Source of the DNA: Pedobacter paludis
GTDB lineage: Bacteria > Bacteroidota > Bacteroidia > Sphingobacteriales > Sphingobacteriaceae
Length of the DNA stretch: 64,000 bases
Direction of reading: 5' to 3'
Assembly (NCBI RefSeq): GCF_003173575.1
Contig: NZ_QGNY01000009.1
Coordinates: forward strand, 118,352 to 182,351
The position numbers and the translations under genes were made by a program. Positions 34,798-43,637 of this stretch are shown in pieces. The notes under the pieces were generated by a model that did not search any database, had not been told where the DNA came from, and worked only from the letters and a program-made list of their open reading frames with translations. Numbering within the stretch: position 1 is the stretch's first letter; every line of letters begins with the position of its first letter.

Positions 34798-35628
34798 ATG
34801 AAAATTAAAATATTTTGTGCGTTACTTTTCTTTTCCACAATCTCTGTCGAACATCTTTTTGCCCAAAAAGGATGGATCAATCTCTTTAATGGAAAAGACT
34901 TAAAAGATTGGAACATCAAGATTTCTAAGCATGATTATAAAGAAAATTATGCCAATACTTTTCGTGTTGACGATGGTTTAATAAAAGTAAGTTATGATGG
35001 GTATAAGGATTTTGATCAGCAATATGGGCATATTTTTTACAAAAAACCATTTTCAGCCTATTTACTAAAAGTAACTTACCGTTTTGTTGGAGAGCAGGCA
35101 AAAGGCGGAGAAGGCTGGGCTTTAAGAAATAGCGGTGCAATGTTGCATTGCCAAGATCCATCAACAATGTTAAAAGACCAGGATTTTCCAATTTCTATTG
35201 AAGGGCAGATTTTGGGCGGAGATGGCGAACATGAGCGACATACCAGCAATGTTTGTACACCAGGAACAGTTATTAATTATAATGGCGCCTTATTTACACC
35301 ACACTGCTTAGATTCAAAGTCAAAGACTTACTCTGGCGATCAATGGGTAACAGCCGAATTTTTGGTATTACAGGATTCTGTCGTTAAACACATCATTGAT
35401 GGAGAAGTTGTGTTAGAATATACAAAACCACAAGTTGGCGGTGGTAATGTTTCCAATTTTGATCCAAAAGTTAAAGTTGATGGAAAAGCATTAACATCTG
35501 GTTACATTGCACTTCAAAGCGAAAGCCATCCGATAGAATTTAAAACCGTACAACTTTATAATCTAGAGCCCTACTTTAAAAATAAAGCAAAGCTTGATCA
35601 GATTCTGGAAAAAATATTAAAAGAGTAA
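34798..35628 (+). CDS. DUF1080 (3-keto-disaccharide hydrolase-like) secreted protein
   Basis: A 276-residue protein with an N-terminal signal peptide ending near LFAQKG and a DUF1080 concanavalin-like domain: GWINLFNGKDLKDWNIKISKHD at the start, YGHIFYKKPFSAYLLKVTYRF, GWALRNSGAMLHCQDP, ISIEGQILGG and SGYIALQSESHPIEF at the end. Some members hydrolyse 3-keto-glycosides, and many occur in polysaccharide-use loci. No sugar genes are adjacent here, so the substrate is unknown. Confidence 0.88.
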   Translation: MKIKIFCALLFFSTISVEHLFAQKGWINLFNGKDLKDWNIKISKHDYKENYANTFRVDDGLIKVSYDGYKDFDQQYGHIFYKKPFSAYLLKVTYRFVGEQAKGGEGWALRNSGAMLHCQDPSTMLKDQDFPISIEGQILGGDGEHERHTSNVCTPGTVINYNGALFTPHCLDSKSKTYSGDQWVTAEFLVLQDSVVKHIIDGEVVLEYTKPQVGGGNVSNFDPKVKVDGKALTSGYIALQSESHPIEFKTVQLYNLEPYFKNKAKLDQILEKILKE

Positions 35629-35683
35629 AATCCGACTTCCTATTGTTAAAATGTGCAACGCATAAATTTTAACCTCAAAATAA

Positions 35684-37189
35684 ATGTTAAAAAAATATTT
35701 GAATAAAAGAATTGGGTTATTTTTACTTACGTTATTTATTTCAATAGCAACACTTGCTCAAACTGAATATAAAGTAGGTGAAATTCCCGACCCAAAGAAT
35801 AACGGAGGTGGTTATGTAAGTAATCCCGATGGAATTTTGACCAGCGATGAGGTTTCGACACTTAACAATACCATTGCAGATTTTGAAAGCAAAACAAACT
35901 TACAGCTTGCAGTAATTATTGTAAATGATTTTGACCACGATAAAGAAGACTTCGATTTTGCTTACGAACTTTTTAATACATGGGGAATTGGGCAAAAAAC
36001 GAGCAATAATGGAGTTCTTCTATTCATTTCGAAGACCAGACGTAAGTACAGGTTTATAACCGGAACCGGCGCTGAAGGCGTTTTGCCAGATGTTACGCTT
36101 AAACATACTGCCGAAAACCATTTAATCCCCGCCTTTAAAGAGAATGATTTCGGCACAGGAATAATTAATACTGTTGATGCGCTAGGGCTTATAATATTAA
36201 AACCAGAAAATAAATCAGAGCTCAATCAATTTTTTACTCAGCAAACAAAATACAATAATGACTGGGGAAATGTCTGGCTTCCAAGTGCTATAATTCTACT
36301 CGTATTTTTCGGAATATTTAAAATTGTTAACAGACAGGCTAAAAACATTTCAGGCAGTAGTTCTATAAAAAAACCAAGTTCAGATCTTGCAATTGCTAAA
36401 GGTTGTGGTATTCTTTTTCTTATAGCTTTCATCTCCATTTTTGTTATAGTTTTTACAGAAAGTTTTGATTTATTCAAAAAAATAAGGTTAGTACACATTC
36501 CAATAATCTTATATGCCATTCTGGCTATTGGCCTTTTCTTTAGGTATCTTTTTTATATTTCCAGTTTAAGAAAAGCACACAACGATGATAAAAACTTTTT
36601 TAATGATGTAAAGTCATTTAATAGAAAGAATTGGTGGTTAATCTTTTTTTCACCAATAATTGCAATTGCCATAATTGTTCATTTAATTAAAAGAAGTAAA
36701 ACTGTTGATCGCTTTAAGCCCATTCTGGATAGAAAAAACAATGAAATGCTTCGAATAGATAGAGATGTAAATATTGAAGGCAAACCATTTTTAACCCCTG
36801 GGCAACGCAAAGAAGAGGTTATAAAAGCTTATGATTATGATATTTGGGAAAGCCAAGATCATAAAGAACATGTTATTAAAGCCTGGCCAGCGGAAGAGTA
36901 TAGCGACTATATAGAATGTCCTGCGTGTGGTTTTAGAACTTACAAACTTAATCTATTGGTAACAGTTACCGCTGCAACTTATAGCCATGATGGACAGGCT
37001 AAAAGAATAAATGAATGTAGCTTTTGTAAAAAAACCGAGTTTATAAAATGGATTACTTTGGCTATGCTCACAAAGTCTAGTGATTCGTCTAGTTCATCTT
37101 CATCAAGCAGCTCGTCCTCATCATCCTCATCTAGCAGCAGTTGGGGCGGTGGAAGCAGCAGTGGTGGCGGAACAGGCGGCAGCTGGTAA
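35684..37189 (+). CDS. TPM-domain membrane protein with zinc-ribbon-like motif and poly-Ser tail
   Basis: A 501-residue protein. After a signal peptide comes a TPM (YgcG-type) domain from about residue 40 to 170, with NPDGILTSDEVSTLNNTIADF, GIGQKTSNNGVLLFISKTRR and GTGAEGVLPD. Membrane segments lie near residues 202-220, 240-265, 270-295 and 315-335. A cytoplasmic-looking part has two CxxC pairs (Cys412/415 in ECPACGF and Cys445/448 in ECSFCKK) resembling a zinc ribbon. The end is a serine run of about 20 residues and a Gly-Ser-Trp tail. TPM proteins may act in membrane stress or photosystem repair; the role here is unknown. Confidence 0.8.
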   Translation: MLKKYLNKRIGLFLLTLFISIATLAQTEYKVGEIPDPKNNGGGYVSNPDGILTSDEVSTLNNTIADFESKTNLQLAVIIVNDFDHDKEDFDFAYELFNTWGIGQKTSNNGVLLFISKTRRKYRFITGTGAEGVLPDVTLKHTAENHLIPAFKENDFGTGIINTVDALGLIILKPENKSELNQFFTQQTKYNNDWGNVWLPSAIILLVFFGIFKIVNRQAKNISGSSSIKKPSSDLAIAKGCGILFLIAFISIFVIVFTESFDLFKKIRLVHIPIILYAILAIGLFFRYLFYISSLRKAHNDDKNFFNDVKSFNRKNWWLIFFSPIIAIAIIVHLIKRSKTVDRFKPILDRKNNEMLRIDRDVNIEGKPFLTPGQRKEEVIKAYDYDIWESQDHKEHVIKAWPAEEYSDYIECPACGFRTYKLNLLVTVTAATYSHDGQAKRINECSFCKKTEFIKWITLAMLTKSSDSSSSSSSSSSSSSSSSSSSWGGGSSSGGGTGGSW

Positions 37190-37313
37190 GTTTTATAGGC
37201 TAAAACTTATTGGTATCTGTTTAAAAGTATTTCCTAATTTTGCCTTACTTAGCACGATGTTTGCGCTGTTCGACGTTGCAATCTTATAAATGCTTTGCTG
37301 AAATCTAAAATCC

Positions 37314-38300
37314 ATGACTAAAATTTTTTACTTACTAATTGCTCTTATTATTTTTTCAAATCGTGTTCATGCACAAGATACGTATCGTGTTACGGCAGAT
37401 AAAGTAAATGTAAGGGCAAGCAATAACTCAACAAGTAAAGTTGTGGCAACAGCAAATCAGAATGAAAATATTGTTGTTTTAGATGCTTCCAACGCTAAGT
37501 TTTATAAAGTAAAGCTTAAAAATACCGAGGGCTGGATTAGTAAAGATTTTGTCCAAAAAGTTGCACAAGCCACTACTCCACCAACAACTGAGGCTAAACA
37601 AGATACAGCACCAACAGCTACAAACGCCGGTACAACAGCGGATGTGATTTATCGGGTTACAACTGATAATTTGCGGGTTAGAGCAAAGGCAGACCCAAAA
37701 AGCAAGGTAATTGGTTATTTGCCTGAAAAGGAAAATGTGGCTGTTATCGACTCTGCTGATGCAAGTTATTTCAAAATTAAGGTAACCAATGGCGAAGGCT
37801 GGGTAAGCAAGGAGTTTTTAGTTAGGGTTTCGCCAGTTAAAAAAGCAACGACTGCAGAATCAACAGTTACGGCATCGGTACCACAAGAAACTAAAGATTA
37901 TACAAATATTATCTTTTTTGTAATTGTTGCCCTTATACTATTCACCATTCTATATTTCTCAATAAAATATGCCAGCGGAAACAAGTTTTTAATTGCTTTT
38001 TCTGTAATTGTAATTTTAGTTATAGGATATTTTTGCTTCATTACTTTTATTCAGGCAAAGGTGGTTTCGGGTACTTTTTCTAGTAGTGAAGATATACAGT
38101 ACAAGAATTTTAATTTTAAATCGAAAGACTCGGTTACTGTAACAGATGCTTATACAGATTCTGTTTTTACATCAAAATATGTTATTGATGGTGAAATGAT
38201 TAAACTATACGATCAGCAAAATACGATTATGCTTCTTATTAGAGATGATAATACCTTAGTTGGTGAGGGTTTTACGAGGGGAACTTTTACAAAAAAATAA
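37314..38300 (+). CDS. Double bacterial-SH3 membrane protein
   Basis: A 328-residue protein: signal peptide (MTKIFYLLIALIIFSNRVHAQ), two SH3b domains (about 23-82, starting YRVTADKVNVRAS, and about 106-165, starting YRVTTDNLRVRAK; both end in a GWxSK(D/E)F motif), a linker, two membrane segments near residues 195-213 and 222-243, and a C-terminal domain of about 85 residues. SH3b domains usually bind peptidoglycan or peptides in the envelope. The two SH3 copies are clear internal duplicates. It has no close operon partner. Confidence 0.8.
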   Translation: MTKIFYLLIALIIFSNRVHAQDTYRVTADKVNVRASNNSTSKVVATANQNENIVVLDASNAKFYKVKLKNTEGWISKDFVQKVAQATTPPTTEAKQDTAPTATNAGTTADVIYRVTTDNLRVRAKADPKSKVIGYLPEKENVAVIDSADASYFKIKVTNGEGWVSKEFLVRVSPVKKATTAESTVTASVPQETKDYTNIIFFVIVALILFTILYFSIKYASGNKFLIAFSVIVILVIGYFCFITFIQAKVVSGTFSSSEDIQYKNFNFKSKDSVTVTDAYTDSVFTSKYVIDGEMIKLYDQQNTIMLLIRDDNTLVGEGFTRGTFTKK

Positions 38301-38649
38301 TCTTTTAAATCATTAATGATAGGCGCAACTTTTGGTTTAGATTTCTACACAAGTCATTCAATCTAAACCCGATAGAGCTGAATAGCCCAGAGCCCGATTT
38401 TTTCTATCGGGCGAGGACTATAAGCGAAAGCGGGGCTACATTGACCGAAGAATTACTGAACGCTCATTTCCAAATAATTAATAAAAATCAATTCCATATT
38501 CGTGAATTTTACGATTTAGATGCCGAAATAAACGGCGTAGCCCTCTTGAATGCAAAATGAAAAACAAACATATACAATATGAAAAATTCAGCATGACGAT
38601 TGGCAGATTTATAATGAGCTTAAAATCAGCAACATTTATTAAAAAAATC
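38301..38649. other. Intergenic region before rpsA
   Basis: The region carries a REP-like hairpin repeat (38367-38440, listed separately). A frame without ATG is open from 38309 to 38561 but is not convincing as a gene. The rest is AT-rich leader leading into the rpsA promoter. Confidence 0.4.
38367..38440. repeat. REP-like hairpin repeat, copy A
   Basis: Contains the perfect hairpin GCCCGAT-TTTTTCT-ATCGGGC (38392-38412) followed by AAGCGAAAGCGGGGCT. A related unit (copy B) lies at 45014-45094, with CCCGATTTTT, TCGGGA and AAGCGGAAAGCCGGACT in the same order. The two copies are much more GC-rich than their surroundings. Confidence 0.65.
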
Positions 38650-38680
38650 TTTTCTATTAATTAAAAAAGTTTTACCTTTG
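38650..38680 (+). promoter_or_regulatory. rpsA promoter
   Basis: TTTTC at 38650-38654 and TACCTTTG at 38673-38680, with 19 bases from the end of TTTT to the -7 box, fit the Bacteroidota housekeeping promoter. A clear AAGGAG at 38701-38706 precedes the ATG at 38718 by 11 bases, unusual for this phylum. Confidence 0.7.
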
Positions 38681-38717
38681 CAGTCCCTAAATAGGGAAAA
38701 AAGGAGATAATTAATTA

Positions 38718-40652
38718 ATGGCTAAAAAACAAGTAGCAGAAAAAGAATTAGCAGCTAAAACAGCTGAACTTCAGGGAGAAGGCGGACGCCTAACTGAAAA
38801 AGAAACTATTGAATCAGAAGCTGATTCAGTTTCGATCGAATCGATCAAATCATCATTAGCAACACCAACCGAAGATTTCGACTGGGATGCAGATGAAAAA
38901 GTTTTCGGTAATTACAATGATGCAGACCGTAAAAAGTTTGAAGATATGTATGCTGGAACATTCAATCAAATCACTAAAGGTGAAATCATTAGCGGTATCG
39001 TTGTTTCAATTAACAACAAAGACGTAGTATTAAACGTAGGTTTTAAATCAGACGGTTTAGTTTCTACTTCAGAATTCCGTGATACACCAGATTTAAAAAT
39101 CGGCGATTCAGTTGACGTATTCGTTGAAGCACCGGAAGATGCTAACGGTCAATTGATCCTTTCTCGCAAAAGAGCAAAAACTCAAAGATCTTGGGAAGCT
39201 ATTAACGAGGCGCTTGAAAATGATAGAATCATCAACGGTTTCGTTAAGAGCCGTACTAAAGGTGGTTTAATTGTTGATATCATGGGCGTTGAGGCTTTCT
39301 TACCAGGTTCTCAAATTGATATTAAACCTATCCGCGATTACGATGTATACGTGGGTAAAACAATGGAATTCAAAGTTGTTAAAATTAACCATGAGTTTAA
39401 AAACGTAGTAGTTTCTCATAAAGTGTTAATTGAAGACGATTTAGAAAGCCAAAAAGTAGAAATCGTTTCTAAATTAGAAAAAGGACAAGTATTAGAAGGT
39501 ACTGTTAAAAACATTACTGATTTCGGTGTATTCATCGATTTAGGTGGTGTTGATGGTTTACTTCACATTACTGATATTTCTTGGGGCCGCATAGAGCATC
39601 CGAAAGAAGTATTATCATTAGATGAAAAAATCAATGTAGTTGTTTTAGATTTCGATGATGAGAAAAAACGTATCGCTTTAGGCTTAAAACAATTAACTCC
39701 ACATCCTTGGGAAAACTTAAGTGCTGACATTCAAGTTGGTTCTAAAGTAAAAGGAAAAATCGTAACTGTTGCAGATTACGGTGCTTTCTTAGAAATCATC
39801 CCAGGTGTTGAAGGTTTAATCCACGTTTCTGAAATGAGCTGGTCACAAAATTTAAGAAATCCACAAGAATTCTTAAAAGTTGGTGATGAGATCGAAGCTG
39901 AAGTTTTAACTTTAGATAGAGACGAGCGCAAAATGAGCTTAGGTATTAAACAATTATCTAACGATCCATGGCAAGAAGTTGCTGCTAAATTCCCAGTTGG
40001 AAGCAAGCACAAAGCAACGGTTAAAAACATGACTAACTTCGGTGTGTTTGTTGAAATCGAAGAAGGTATTGATGGATTAATCCACATCTCTGACTTATCA
40101 TGGTCTAAAAAAGTAAACCACCCTAACGAATTCACTAAGGTTGGTGATGTATTAGACGTAGTTGTTTTAGAATTAGACGTTGATAACCGTAAATTAAGCT
40201 TAGGTCACAAACAATTGGAAGAAAACCCTTGGGATACATTCGAAACGATCTTCACTTTAGATTCGGTTCACCAAGGTACAGTTGTTAAAGTAACTGATAA
40301 AGGTGCTGTTATTGCTTTACCATACGGTGTTGAAGGTTTCGTACCAACTAAACACATGGTTAAAGAAGATGGTACTTCAGTTAAAGCAGAAGAAACTAAC
40401 GATTTCAAAATCATCGAGTTTAACAAAGAAGCTAAACGCATCGTTGTTTCTCACGCTCGTATTTGGGAAGAAGTTAAAGCTGAAGCTGTAGCAGAAGAAA
40501 GAAATGCTAAAAAGAAAGAAGCTAAAGCATCTATCACAGCAGTTAAAAAAGTTAAAGATTCTGTAGAGAAATCTACATTAGGAGATTTAGACGTATTGGC
40601 TCAATTGAAATCGCAATTAGAAGGCGAAGAAAGCAAAGCTAAAAAAGGCTAG
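38718..40652 (+). CDS. rpsA: 30S ribosomal protein S1
   Basis: A 644-residue S1 with six S1 RNA-binding repeats after an acidic N-terminal extension of about 90 residues. Repeat starts can be read at GEIISGIVVSINNKDVVLNV, NGFVKSRTKGGLIVDI, GTVKNITDFGVFIDLGGVDG, GKIVTVADYGAFLEI, ATVKNMTNFGVFVEIEEGID and GTVVKVTDKGAVIALPYG. The tail is lysine-rich. Codon use is visibly more uniform than in the neighbours (many AAA, GAA, GTT), as expected for high expression. It binds mRNA leaders on the 30S subunit. Strong promoter and terminator flank it. Confidence 0.97.
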   Translation: MAKKQVAEKELAAKTAELQGEGGRLTEKETIESEADSVSIESIKSSLATPTEDFDWDADEKVFGNYNDADRKKFEDMYAGTFNQITKGEIISGIVVSINNKDVVLNVGFKSDGLVSTSEFRDTPDLKIGDSVDVFVEAPEDANGQLILSRKRAKTQRSWEAINEALENDRIINGFVKSRTKGGLIVDIMGVEAFLPGSQIDIKPIRDYDVYVGKTMEFKVVKINHEFKNVVVSHKVLIEDDLESQKVEIVSKLEKGQVLEGTVKNITDFGVFIDLGGVDGLLHITDISWGRIEHPKEVLSLDEKINVVVLDFDDEKKRIALGLKQLTPHPWENLSADIQVGSKVKGKIVTVADYGAFLEIIPGVEGLIHVSEMSWSQNLRNPQEFLKVGDEIEAEVLTLDRDERKMSLGIKQLSNDPWQEVAAKFPVGSKHKATVKNMTNFGVFVEIEEGIDGLIHISDLSWSKKVNHPNEFTKVGDVLDVVVLELDVDNRKLSLGHKQLEENPWDTFETIFTLDSVHQGTVVKVTDKGAVIALPYGVEGFVPTKHMVKEDGTSVKAEETNDFKIIEFNKEAKRIVVSHARIWEEVKAEAVAEERNAKKKEAKASITAVKKVKDSVEKSTLGDLDVLAQLKSQLEGEESKAKKG

Positions 40653-40672
40653 TCTTTTTAACTAAATATATT

Positions 40673-40705
40673 AATCCCGATAGCGAAAGTTATCGGGATT
40701 TTTTT
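40673..40705 (+). terminator. rpsA terminator
   Basis: AATCCCGATA (40673-40682) and TATCGGGATT (40691-40700) form a perfect 10-bp stem with loop GCGAAAGT, followed by a run of seven T including the stem end. Confidence 0.92.
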
Positions 40706-40758
40706 ATGTTCAAAGTTTCGTAATTGCGAGGAGGCTTTTTCGGCCGATGAGGTAATCT

Positions 40759-40873
40759 CCCTTAATTAACCATATAAGGAATTCAAGAGCATTTAAGTTT
40801 TGAGCTTATATTTACTTACATGTCTTATATGGTAAATAATTTGAAAAATAGAGCAACAGCCCTTCGGTAACTC
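40759..40873. repeat. 116-bp palindrome-bounded repeat, copy 1
   Basis: First of three direct copies. It begins CCCTTAATTAACCATATAAG and ends TTCGGTAACTC. Inside, TTAACCATATAAG (40766-40778) is the reverse complement of CTTATATGGTTAA; this copy has lost one T in the right arm (40824-40835). No ORF is carried. Confidence 0.92.
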
Positions 40874-40961
40874 ATGCCCCGCTGTTCGTTCAATCTTTTT
40901 GAAACTTCTGTCATGCTGAGGCACGAAGCATCTGTTTCATTGAAACCAAAAAGGGCATCTT

Positions 40962-41077
40962 CCCTTAATTAACCATATAAGGAATTCAAGAGCATTTAAG
41001 TTTTGAGCTTATATTTACTTACATGTCTTATATGGTTAAATAATTTGAAAAATAGAGCAACAGCCTTTCGGTAACTC
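40962..41077. repeat. 116-bp palindrome-bounded repeat, copy 2
   Basis: Second copy, with perfect 13-bp inverted arms at 40969-40981 and 41027-41039 (71 bp overall) and the same GAGCAACAGCC-TTTCGGTAACTC tail. It is nearly identical to the other copies. The flank upstream (GAAGCATCTGTTTCATTGAA and on) is shared with copy 3. Confidence 0.93.
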
Positions 41078-41299
41078 ACGCCCGCAATCCGATTCTAAAG
41101 AAGCACAGAATTTTAACCTCACCCTATCAAAGGTAGAGGTTTTTGTTTTTTAGTGCAGTCCCTCTCCTTGAAGAGAGGGAAACAAAAGAATGTGCTTTTA
41201 ACCAAAAGTATTATTTGCTCTATGCGTTTAATCTTTTTACGATTATTATGCTGAGCCTGTCGAAGCATCTGTTTCATTGAAACCAAAAAGGGCAATCTT

Positions 41300-41415
41300 C
41301 CCTTAATTAACCATATAAGGAATTTGAGAGCATTTAAGTTTTGAGCTTATATTTACTTACATGTCTTATATGGTTAAATAATTTGAAAAATAGAGCAACA
41401 GCCTTTCGGTAACTC
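41300..41415. repeat. 116-bp palindrome-bounded repeat, copy 3
   Basis: Third copy, arms at 41307-41319 and 41365-41377. It differs from copies 1 and 2 by TTTGAG for TTCAAG in the spacer. The downstream flank TCGTTCAATCTTTTTGAAAC is shared with copy 1. Together the three copies fill most of the roughly 900-base non-coding gap between rpsA and the hexosaminidase gene. Confidence 0.93.
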
Positions 41416-41537
41416 CTGCCTCGCTATTCGTTCAATCTTTTTGAAACTTCTGTCATGCTGAACCTGTCGAAACACGGGTTTATGTAATATAAGTAATTCG
41501 TACTATCTTCCTTTTGCTTTCATCCCCCTATAATTAC

Positions 41538-41545
41538 TACTTTTG
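41538..41545 (+). promoter_or_regulatory. -7 box of the hexosaminidase gene
   Basis: TACTTTTG, a full TAnnTTTG match, lies 18 bases before ATG 41564 and overlaps the TTG at 41543 that opens the longer frame. TTTG occurs at 41512-41515 with a slightly long 22-base spacer. Confidence 0.5.
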
Positions 41546-41563
41546 GGAAGGAAACCTCATGTT

Positions 41564-43234
41564 ATGAAGAAGATCATCTTTCTGTTTTTATCCATTGCCT
41601 TTGGCTTAAATCTTTGGGCACAAGAAGTAAATATTATTCCTCAGCCTGTAAAACTGACACTAAATTCTAAAGCATCCCCTTTCACAATCGATAACAACAC
41701 GCAGATCGTTGCTCCAGATTCCCTAATTAACAGCATTGTTTTTTTTAAAGATTACCTTTCAAAATATTATGGGATCAACATCAAAAGAGATACTACTTTA
41801 AGCAAAAAAGGCAATGTGATTAAGTTAGCAGTAAATAATATTAAAACCTCCACCCCTGATCGTTATGAGCTTAATGCCGATTCTAAGGAGATTCAGATTA
41901 TAGCTTCATCTTCAAAAGGAATTTTCTATGGTATACAAACGCTAATACAGCTTTTACCCTATTCACGCATGGCTCTTCCTGTGCAAATCCCATCGGTTTC
42001 CATTACCGATTACCCTCGTTTCGATTATCGTGGAATGCACTTAGATGTGAGTCGCCATTTTTTTGATGTAGCATTCATCAAACAGTACATCGATTATTTA
42101 GCCTTACACAAAATGAATTATTTCCATTGGCATTTAACAGATGACCATGGATGGCGGATAGAAATCAAAAAATACCCTAAACTTACGGAAATCGGCGCTT
42201 GGCGCAATGGAAGTATTATTGGTTTGTGGCCAGGAAAAGGAAATGAAAACATAAAATACCAAGTGCTGCCCGCAGAGATAAAAATTACCCCAAAAGATGC
42301 GGTGATTAAAACCGATGGCATTCGATATGGCGGTTTTTATACCCAAGAGCAAATAAAAGATGTGGTTGATTACGCCGCGAAAAGGTACATTACCATTATC
42401 CCCGAAATTGAAATGCCCGCACATAGTATGGCTTTACTTGCAGCATACCCCGAGCTGGGAACCGAGCCAAACAAAAAATATGAGGTTGCCGAAACCTGGG
42501 GCATGATGAACAAATACAATAATGTTTTGCAGGCCTCAGATACTACTTTTAAGTTCTTAGAAAATGTTTTAACTGAAGTGATGGCATTATTTCCATCTCC
42601 ATACATTCACATTGGTGGCGATGAAGCATCAAAAGTTTGGTGGAAACAATCTGCAGTTTCACAGCAGTTTATGAAGGCAAATGGTTTGAAAGATGAAAGC
42701 GAATTACAAAGCTATTTTATCCGAAGAATGGAAAAATTCGTTAATAGTAAGGGTAAGACCATTATAGGCTGGAACGAAATTTTGCAGGGTGGCTTGGCAC
42801 CAAATGCTGTAGTCATGAGCTGGCAAGGCGAAAAGGGCGGTATTGAAGCAACTCAACAGAATCATAAAGCAATTATGACTCCCGAAAACAAAATGTATTT
42901 CAATCATGCGCAGTTTATAAAAGAAGATAGCTTAACCGCAAACAAACCATCGCTCCTGGTTGATGTTTACAGTTATGAGCCCGTTGCTACTGAGTTAACT
43001 GCAGAACAGGCGAAATACATTTGGGGTGGACAAGGCTGTTTGTGGAGCGAATACATTACCAATCCGGCCAAAGTGCAATATCAGTTATTTCCCCGATTGG
43101 ATGCTTTGAGCGAAATTTTATGGAGTCCAAAAGATAAACGCAACTACCCCGATTTTTTAAAACGTTTGAAAACCCAATTTAAACGATACGATTTAATGGG
43201 GATTAATTATTCTAAAAGGTATTTAGAAAATTAA
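41564..43234 (+). CDS. Beta-N-acetylhexosaminidase, GH20
   Basis: A 556-residue exported glycosidase. Signal peptide MKKIIFLFLSIAFGLNLWAQ; an N-terminal GH20b domain (about 22-140); then the GH20 barrel with DYPRFDYRGMHLDVSRHFF, HWHLTDDHGWRIEIKKYPKL and the catalytic Asp-Glu pair in HIGGDEASKVWW. GWNEILQGG and the tryptophan-rich WGGQGCLWSEYI complete the active site. It should release terminal GlcNAc or GalNAc from chitin fragments, peptidoglycan or glycans in the periplasm. ATG 41564 is fixed by the signal peptide. Confidence 0.94.
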   Translation: MKKIIFLFLSIAFGLNLWAQEVNIIPQPVKLTLNSKASPFTIDNNTQIVAPDSLINSIVFFKDYLSKYYGINIKRDTTLSKKGNVIKLAVNNIKTSTPDRYELNADSKEIQIIASSSKGIFYGIQTLIQLLPYSRMALPVQIPSVSITDYPRFDYRGMHLDVSRHFFDVAFIKQYIDYLALHKMNYFHWHLTDDHGWRIEIKKYPKLTEIGAWRNGSIIGLWPGKGNENIKYQVLPAEIKITPKDAVIKTDGIRYGGFYTQEQIKDVVDYAAKRYITIIPEIEMPAHSMALLAAYPELGTEPNKKYEVAETWGMMNKYNNVLQASDTTFKFLENVLTEVMALFPSPYIHIGGDEASKVWWKQSAVSQQFMKANGLKDESELQSYFIRRMEKFVNSKGKTIIGWNEILQGGLAPNAVVMSWQGEKGGIEATQQNHKAIMTPENKMYFNHAQFIKEDSLTANKPSLLVDVYSYEPVATELTAEQAKYIWGGQGCLWSEYITNPAKVQYQLFPRLDALSEILWSPKDKRNYPDFLKRLKTQFKRYDLMGINYSKRYLEN

Positions 43235-43407
43235 TTTTCTTTTTGCGTAATTCTTGAGCTTTCTGGCTTACCCACTGTTTAAATTAATTAAAGAGGCATG
43301 GAAAAAACAAATTCGGGTTTAGGTATAGCAACTACTATAAAAAATCCGTCTGGCTTTTTTAACTACAGTTTTCGAAAAATAATCCAATCTTTGTTGCAAA
43401 ATAAAAT

Positions 43408-43608
43408 ATGCGTAAAATCCTAGCCGTTCTTTGTACTGTAATAACCGTGTTTGCGATTAAAGAAACAGTTTATATTTACACATCAACAGAAGCTGATATT
43501 GTAAGCCAACGAAATCAATTGGAATTAACGGCGCTGAGCATAACGATCCCTCTGGTGATTTTAACCCTTTGGCTCTGGATCTCGAGCAGAAAGATTAAGC
43601 AATCATAA
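43408..43608 (+). CDS. Small two-segment membrane protein
   Basis: A 66-residue protein with two hydrophobic segments (about residues 4-20, KILAVLCTVITVFAIKE, and 43-59, ALSITIPLVILTLWLWIS) joined by a short polar loop and ending in basic SSRKIKQS. No family is recognised. It ends at a hairpin shared with the convergent DCC gene. Confidence 0.5.
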   Translation: MRKILAVLCTVITVFAIKETVYIYTSTEADIVSQRNQLELTALSITIPLVILTLWLWISSRKIKQS

Positions 43609-43637
43609 AGCAGATTTACAAATAAAACCTGCTTTTT
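43607..43637. terminator. Hairpin between convergent genes
   Basis: AAAGCAG (43607-43613) pairs with CTGCTTT (43629-43635), extended by T/A pairs inside and followed by a short T-run. It overlaps the last codons of both genes. Confidence 0.55.

Noticed and set aside
35684..37189. Serine run as a slippage-prone microsatellite controlling phase variation
   Set aside because: The run uses many different serine codons (TCA, TCT, TCC, TCG, AGC, AGT), so there is no pure nucleotide repeat to slip.
38309..38561. Open frame of about 83 codons before rpsA, containing a protein-like end (LTEELLNAHFQIINKNQ)
   Set aside because: It has no ATG, runs through the REP-like hairpin, and matches no family I know. 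A TTG at 38441 would give only 39 residues. A gene remnant is possible but cannot be supported.
40759..41415. Possible CRISPR array
   Set aside because: The three repeats are 116 bp with unequal spacers (about 88 and 222 bp) that share sequence with one another, and there are no cas genes; this is a dispersed repeat, not CRISPR.
43298..43423. 41-residue ORF (MEKTNSGLGIATT...) upstream of the small membrane protein
   Set aside because: It overlaps the start of the better 66-residue frame and has no distinctive features.
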